Assembly (NCBI GenBank): GCA_958450365.1
Contig: CAUEEP010000937.1
Coordinates: 992,501 to 1,056,500 of the forward strand
Direction: 5' to 3'
DNA: 64,000 nt
Source of the DNA: Mesorhabditis belari
Lineage: Eukaryota; Nematoda; Chromadorea; Rhabditida; Rhabditidae
Under the pieces are notes generated by a model, which did not search any database, was not told the origin of the DNA, and saw only the letters and a program-made list of their open reading frames with translations. The position numbers were made by a program, and so were the translations under genes. Shown one piece after another: positions 59,227-64,000 of the stretch (its first letter is position 1; the number at the start of each line of letters is the position of its first letter).

Positions 59227-59837
59227 TATCTCACCAATCCCTTCAGTGTCATTTCAATCGATCGATCTTGTTGTCAATGTAATATTTGCCGATTTTCATC
59301 TCATGATTTGAAATTCTTGAAAGAATTCAAGATCCCGAGATCTCGAGAAAAGAAAAATGAGAGAAGTGTCAAAGGAAAGGGGAGAGCTTGAAATGAATGG
59401 GCACCTCTTGATCGAGATCAAAGGGAAATACCGACAAGGGACGGGCAAAGCACAAAGGGATCCAGCGATTGTAGATTGAAAGCAAAATAACAAAATCGAG
59501 ATTCTGGAAATCCGATTCCAAGCGTACTCTGGGCTCTTGCAAACGAACGGATCTTGGCATATTCTTTCTTTCTTTCTTTCTTTCTCTTTCTTGTCTTTTC
59601 TATTTCTTCTTGGGAAAAGAAGGCGAATAGCTTAGCTCAGAGCCAGCCAAATGCTATGATACTTATACCATTCGACGCAGAATTTGATGCTGATTCCGAA
59701 TCTATATTCCGTTTTTGCTAAATGACAATCTGTCAAGAGTTATAAGAGTTTAAAGTTTTGTTAGAACATTTGGGTTTTAGCGGTCTCCTAAAGGCCTTCT
59801 TGCGGTCTCCTAGCGGCCTTCTTGCGGACCCGATTAG

Positions 59838-59910
59838 GTGCAGCTGTGGCCGAGTGGTAGATCGTCCGTTTCCAGAGCGAGACCTCACAAGTTCGATCCT
59901 CACTCTGGAT
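59838..59910 (+). tRNA. tRNA-like locus in palindrome, left arm
   Basis: TGGCCGAGTGGTAGATCG A box, loop TTCCAGA (CCA, Trp-like) and AGTTCGATCC B box. The stem is partly mispaired compared with the right-arm copy. Confidence 0.4.
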
Positions 59911-59924
59911 TTTTCTAGCTGACG

Positions 59925-60000
59925 AGATCGAACCTGTGAGGTCTCGCTCTGGAAGCGAACGCTGTACCACTCGGCCACAGCAGCACTGAATCGGGTGCGC
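59925..60000 (-). tRNA. tRNA-like locus in palindrome, right arm, Trp(CCA)-like
   Basis: Minus strand: TGGCCGAGTGGTACAGCG, a full 5-bp anticodon stem TTCGC/GCGAG around TTCCAGA (anticodon CCA) and B box GGTTCGATCTC. Acceptor and T-stems are imperfect. Confidence 0.45.
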
Positions 60001-60685
60001 AAGGAAGCCGCTAGGAGATCGCAAGGAGGCCGCTAAGACGCTAAGAAACTTGACTTCTTCCTACGTCCTAACAAAACTTTAAACGCTTATAACTCTTGAC
60101 AGATTGTCATTTAGCAAGAACGGAATATAGATTCGGAATCAGCATCAAATTCTGCGTCAAATGGTATAGCTCGAATAGCATTTAACCGACTCAGTCAGCT
60201 CCCTTGTAAGTCTAAACTCTAAATGTGCTCTAAACACTGAGATTTCAAGTGAAAATCTTCAAAAAGCTTTGAAATTATGAAGCTTTAGCATAAAGAACAT
60301 TAAAGAAAATCCAGCGCCAATTTATCCATTATTTATTTATCTAACTTTCAAAAACCCGTAATGATTGTTGCTCGTAAATCTCTAAAAGTCACACATCAAT
60401 TTGGAGTTGGAGACGGAAACATTTCCCTTCAAGAAAGAGAATCAGGGGAGAAAGTTGATATAAGAATATAGGGAAAAGAAAGAAATGAGAAAAGAAATGA
60501 GAAAGAAATGAGAAAAGAATATAGGGAAAAGGAGGAATGATCGAAAAGGGGCACCCGGGGGAGAGGCTTTGATCTCGCCGACAGGACGTGGTCCCCTCCA
60601 GTCCCCTCCAGTCGAGCCTGTCCCTCCCCGCCCCTTTATCACCTCGAATATTTCTCGTTCTCATTAGTTTCTCTCAATTCAAATC

Positions 60686-63533
60686 ATGCTCAACACCCCG
60701 TCATTCCTTTATTTCTTTCAATTGCTGAATAATTGGCCGAGATTCTTCGTGTTCCTTTGGGATAACACGGTTTGTGAAGAGCTGGATTCAGCTTTGAGAC
60801 TGGATTCAGCTGGATTCAGCTCTGAGACTGGATTCAGCTGGATTCAGCTCTAAGAAATCATTCACTCAGACATCTTAAAGACATCTTGTGTTTCATTTAC
60901 TTTATTGAATGCTGCCATTTGTGTTATTTTGTTTCTTAGCAATTTCGTAGCAATTTAAACAGGCCAAAATACTAATAGAGTGAATTTGAGCGATTAAAAC
61001 ACCATGAAATCATGAAAACCTCATAAATATGAGTGAAAACAGAAGAAAGGGATCGAACCCGAGCAAAAATCCGAGAGTTCGCCTCGTAACCAAGACACTT
61101 ATCCACTACACCACACGCGCAAGAGACTGTGAAAAAAGCCTATAGAAACTAGATCGGTCGTTCTTTGCGCTTCGACGTAAACTAAAACGATCTGGCACAC
61201 AGAAATCCCAATTTTTCCCAAGCCTATAGAAACTAGATCGGTCGTTCTTTGCGCTCCGATGTAAACTAAATCGATCTGGCACACAGAAATCCCAATTTAT
61301 TCTCGTGATATCGAACTGCTAAGAAAAAAGAGGAATTTCGTGTGCCAGATCGATTTAGTTTACGTCCAGGCGCAAAGGACGAGCAATTTGGCTGAGCTAA
61401 CTTTTTCTAACTAACTTTCTAACTTTTTTCCAAATTTCTTTTTTGTTCACTGTTTCACTTTGAAGCTTATACAAGGCTTCTTTGACTGCCTTCAGTTGTG
61501 GCTTCGTGGTGTAGTGGATAGGAGTCTTGTTACCCAAACTGGCCATGAGCTTTTTTGCTCAGGTTCGATTCCTTCCTTTTGTTTTCGTTTTTGTTTTGCG
61601 CTTGAATTCGCTTTATTTTAACTTTACAAATGCAATAAGTATTGTATTGTAAAGTATTATGATATCTTTTAATTGATAGAAAGAAGAGAAAGAAGGGAAG
61701 AAGAGAAATAACACGTTGGAATCTAGTGAATGAATGAAATAGTTGAAATAGCTGAATCATTTTGCTGATAACAGGATATGATCGGCTTTATCCGAACAAT
61801 TTGAGCCTAGATTTTATTGTTAAATTGTTAAATCTCTTTTGTTACAGGGAAAAATTGATTTCCTGTGCTAGATAGAGCGAGTTGAATCGGCTAAACGATC
61901 GGCTAAACGGTTAAAGGCGAAAAATTCTTTTGCTGCTAGCTTTTGATGCTTAATCGATGCATTGATGCATTGCTTTTGATGCATTTATGAATTCTAAAGC
62001 TTAAGAGTCAAAATTTTGCAATAAATCAAAGCCTAAAGCTTTTAGATAGTCCCTGTTCACACAGTTATCCCAATCGAAACGTGGAGACCCTCGTTTTTCG
62101 ACAATGACACAACACCAATTGTTGCGAATTCTCTCGAGGAGTTTCGACGGAGATATGGTTGGTGAAGAGAATGAAAAAAACAGATTATGCTTTTGCTGAT
62201 TTTAGGCATTGTTGAAGTGTCGGCTTGTTCAAAACATTTCCCAAAAGAGGCCACATTTTGGTGGGAGATTCTAGGAGAGGGATCATTGACTCTTCCATTG
62301 CAATCAACATCTTGTAGGACGTCGTTTAATGTGCTCAAACAGGTAAAGAAAATGGCAAAGAAAACCTTGACCTTCTGCTTCTGCTTCTGTCGTGACGGTC
62401 TCGTGATCGAGATTGCCACGTATGGAAATGGCCAGCTAGACACCTATGGGGACGAACGCCTATTGTGCTAGATTTAATATGCGTCGCTATCCGTTCAACT
62501 CCATTGTGTGGAAGACGAGACGAACGCCCGAGTTCCGTATAAAAGCAATGTGAACGAGCTGCCGAGGTGTGTGTGCCGTGGAGTGCCTCTACTCTCCCAA
62601 TGTCAAACCATTGAACCAACTATTATTTCTGTAATAAAGATTATATCTAAACCAACAATAATCACTACAGTTTCTGTTTCTGCTTCTGCTTCTGCTCCTG
62701 CTTCTGCTTCTGCTTCTGCTTATGCCTCTGCTTCTGCTTCTGCTTAACAGCCAGATGCTCTACCTGGGATAGCTAGATTGCTGGGAGCTATCTGCCTTCT
62801 TTCTCTAAATGGAAAAGACAAGGACTTGTTTGCTAGATCTAGATGCTAGATTACTAGGTTCCTTGCGTTTCATTTTGTGAGACTAAAGCCTAGATAAGGC
62901 TTTGAAGGCATTAAAGTCTAGCTTTTTTCACCGCCCAAACTTGTGAGCTGGATAAGAGCTGGATAAGAGCTGGATAAGAGCTGGATAAGAGCTTGAGAAG
63001 AGCTAGATAAGAGCTGGATAAGAGCTGGATAAGAGCTGGATAAGAGCTTGAGAAGAGCTAGATAAGAGCTGGATAAGAGCTGGATAAGAGCTGGATAAGA
63101 GCTTGTGTAGTGGATAAGAGTCTTTCCAAAGCAAGCTCTGGAGCTGGGGTTGCTCCAGAGCTTGCTTTGCTTTGCTCGGCTTTGATCCCTTCCTTTTCTT
63201 TTCATTTCGATCGTTCAGGGTGCTTACAAGGTGAGCGTTGTGGTGAGAGGAGGAGACGGAACGATACTCGGCGCTGGGAGTACAACTGTTCAAGTGAGTC
63301 GTTAAAAATTGTACAGCTAGTCTGCTAGTCAGCTAGTCTGTTCAGCTAGTCTACGAAACTTAAAATTGTACGATATGTCTTTTAGAACTACCGACTACCG
63401 GAAAACAAAGCTTACGATTAAAATATTCAGGTAAACGATCGATGGATCGTTGCGCTGGGGGATTCTTTTTGCTCGGGTGAGGGGAATCCGGATCGATCGA
63501 GGAGTGCACAAAGGGAAGCACAATGGATGGATG
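60686..63533 (+). CDS. GDSL/SGNH esterase-like protein, 5' part
   Basis: Five exons join in frame: 60686-60769, 62046-62157, 62206-62342, 63219-63293 and 63431-63533. The product opens MLNTPSFLYFFQLLNNWPRF, then VIPIETWRPSFFDNDTTP and FPKEATFWWEILGEGSLTLP, a beta-rich segment (AYKVSVVVRGGDGTILGAGS), and the block I motif WIVALGDSFCSGEGNPD, whose GDS Ser is the SGNH nucleophile. The oxyanion Gly/Asn and catalytic Asp-His blocks are not seen, so the gene continues past 64000 or is cut by the tRNA-like and F-box-like sequence that follows. GDSL enzymes hydrolyse esters or lipids; the substrate here is unknown. The start codon is provisional. Intron 1 (1.3 kb) holds two tRNA-like loci and a 77-bp duplication. 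Confidence 0.6.
61040..61127 (-). tRNA. tRNA-like locus with long variable arm
   Basis: Minus strand: GCGCGTGTGGTGTAGTGG, loop region CTTGGTTACGAGG, an extra arm CTCTCGGATTTTTGCTCGG, and B box GGTTCGATCCC. Confidence 0.45.
61138..61385. repeat. 77-bp tandem duplication plus inverted copy
   Basis: gcctatagaaactagatcgg through cagaaatcccaattt occurs twice in tandem (61138-61215, 61220-61298). Its middle (tgtgccagatcgatttagtt) recurs inverted near 61339. Confidence 0.8.
61496..61582 (+). tRNA. tRNA-like locus with hairpin variable arm
   Basis: TGGTGTAGTGGATAGGAG A box, loop region CTTGTTACCCAAAC, a clean variable-arm hairpin TGAGC/GCTCA around six T, and B box GGTTCGATTCC. Confidence 0.45.
62676..62746. 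repeat. CTTCTG hexamer repeat
   Basis: About twelve ttctgc/ttctgct units within an intron of the GDSL gene. Confidence 0.85.
62945..63195 (+). repeat. 11-bp minisatellite running into a tRNA-like sequence
   Basis: About fourteen copies of agctggataag (62945-63100) lead directly into gtagtggataagagtctttc, a tRNA D-arm (A box) sequence. That is followed by a CTCTGGAGC/GCTCCAGAG hairpin and a weak B-box-like end (about 63185). The unit resembles the A box itself, so it may be an amplified D-arm. Confidence 0.55.
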
Positions 63534-63605
63534 GTGGGTGGATTTTTAAAAATGGATTCACTCTAGGTTAGGCTAAGCTAGGCCCAAGTCGAACAAAAGG
63601 AAAGA

Positions 63606-63692
63606 AGAGCCGTGTTAGCTTAGAGGATAGTGAGCTAGTCTACGAAACTATGCCATCTCTGCTCGGCAGTTCGATTCCACTCCTTTCGTTTC
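63606..63692 (+). tRNA. tRNA-like locus, Arg(ACG)-like loop
   Basis: TTAGCTTAGAGGATAGTGAG A box, TAGT/ACTA stem around CTACGAA (anticodon ACG), a variable region with GCC/GGC pairing and AGTTCGATTCC B box. Confidence 0.45.
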
Positions 63693-63702
63693 GTCATTTC
63701 GG

Positions 63703-63991
63703 ATGAAGAAGCTCTCTTACGATCTGAAGTTGGAAGTGCTGAAGGAAATGGACGCGAAAGATACGATCGAGTTGGCCAAAGTGAATGCGGGCTTTCAATG
63801 GATGCTTTCACGCAATTTCACGCGTTTTCGATCACCACGTGGACACGATTCGCTTGGACGAGGAAAAGATTTGGCTCAAGAAGTTCGCTGACTCGTGCGG
63901 GACCGCGCTTGATGTCAATCACCGCTTTCCGCTCATCAAGGCCATCAAGACCAGCCAAGCCAGGTCTAAATCAAGCTTTTGGTCCAACTAA
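63703..63991 (+). pseudogene. F-box-like ORF with a +1 frameshift
   Basis: Frame 1 reads MKKLSYDLKLEVLKEMDAKD and on to NAGFQWMLSRNFTRF, which resembles a nematode F-box. It then loses similarity and stops at 63891. The continuation (DHHVDTIRLDEEKIWLKKFA... to 63991) is in the next frame, reached by dropping one base near 63830. This is a recent pseudogene or an assembly error. Confidence 0.45.
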
Positions 63992-64000
63992 GCTTGTAAA

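Larger units (their letters stand above)
59660..60172. mobile_element. Large palindrome with a tRNA-like gene in each arm
   Basis: Arms of about 245 bp (59660-59908 and 59927-60172) are inverted copies with a spacer of about 18 bp. The outer 100 bp (cgacgcagaatttgatgctg, ...aatctgtcaagagttataag) are homologous to the arms of the foldback at 5207-5910. Each arm includes a tRNA-like sequence, so the two are head to head. Confidence 0.8.

Noticed and set aside
59247..59391. A phase-compatible extra 3' exon for the long membrane-protein gene
   Set aside because: It is 4 kb away; reading through exon 20 gives a stop followed at once by AATAAA, which is simpler.

Overview
This is nuclear DNA from a nematode, most likely a rhabditid. 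The evidence is intron style (short introns with GT...TTTCAG borders), dense co-oriented genes with 130-330 bp gaps as in trans-spliced operons, short TTAGGC telomere-type tracts near the left edge, Tc1/mariner remnants, and orthologues of conserved metazoan genes. No bacterial, plasmid or phage content was seen.

The window has three zones. Left flank (1 to about 7.5 kb): minisatellites, tRNA-like loci, a decayed Tc1-type transposase, and a minus-strand gene for a Cys/Pro-rich protein with tRNA-like loci and a foldback element in its introns. Three further foldback elements lie between this gene and the core. Core (7.5-36.6 kb): compact genes with few repeats. A minus-strand run reads, in transcription order, ALDH7A1, RPB12, WDR12, CIR1, a 68-residue small protein, an SR-type cyclophilin, a KEN-box protein and a secreted six-cysteine peptide precursor. 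Then come ERp44 (+), mitochondrial ribosome recycling factor, a DHHC palmitoyltransferase and VAP (all -), and UBR7 followed by PIG-U (both +). Right flank (36.6-64 kb): a 20-exon gene that can be joined in one frame from 40113 to 55178 and encodes an unrecognised 814-residue membrane protein. Most of its large introns carry a minisatellite, foldback or transposon. After it come more tandem repeats, tRNA-like palindromes, the 5' part of a GDSL/SGNH esterase gene and a frameshifted F-box-like ORF.

The core genes are mostly housekeeping: transcription and splicing (RPB12, CIR1, SR-cyclophilin), ribosome biogenesis (WDR12), mitochondrial translation (MRRF), ER and secretory functions (ERp44, VAP, PIG-U, DHHC), lysine catabolism (ALDH7A1) and ubiquitylation (UBR7). 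Tight spacing (RPB12-WDR12 130 bp, small protein-cyclophilin 184 bp, cyclophilin-KEN gene 233 bp, UBR7-PIGU 202 bp) suggests operon-like co-transcription.

The least explained material is in the flanks: about 20 tRNA-like loci, some inside large palindromes; minisatellites that appear to grow out of tRNA B-box or A-box sequence or sit between inverted-repeat arms; a short dispersed GTGC-rich motif; and the two unrecognised proteins (the 814-residue membrane protein and the six-cysteine peptide). All exon joins were made by eye from splice signals and reading phase.
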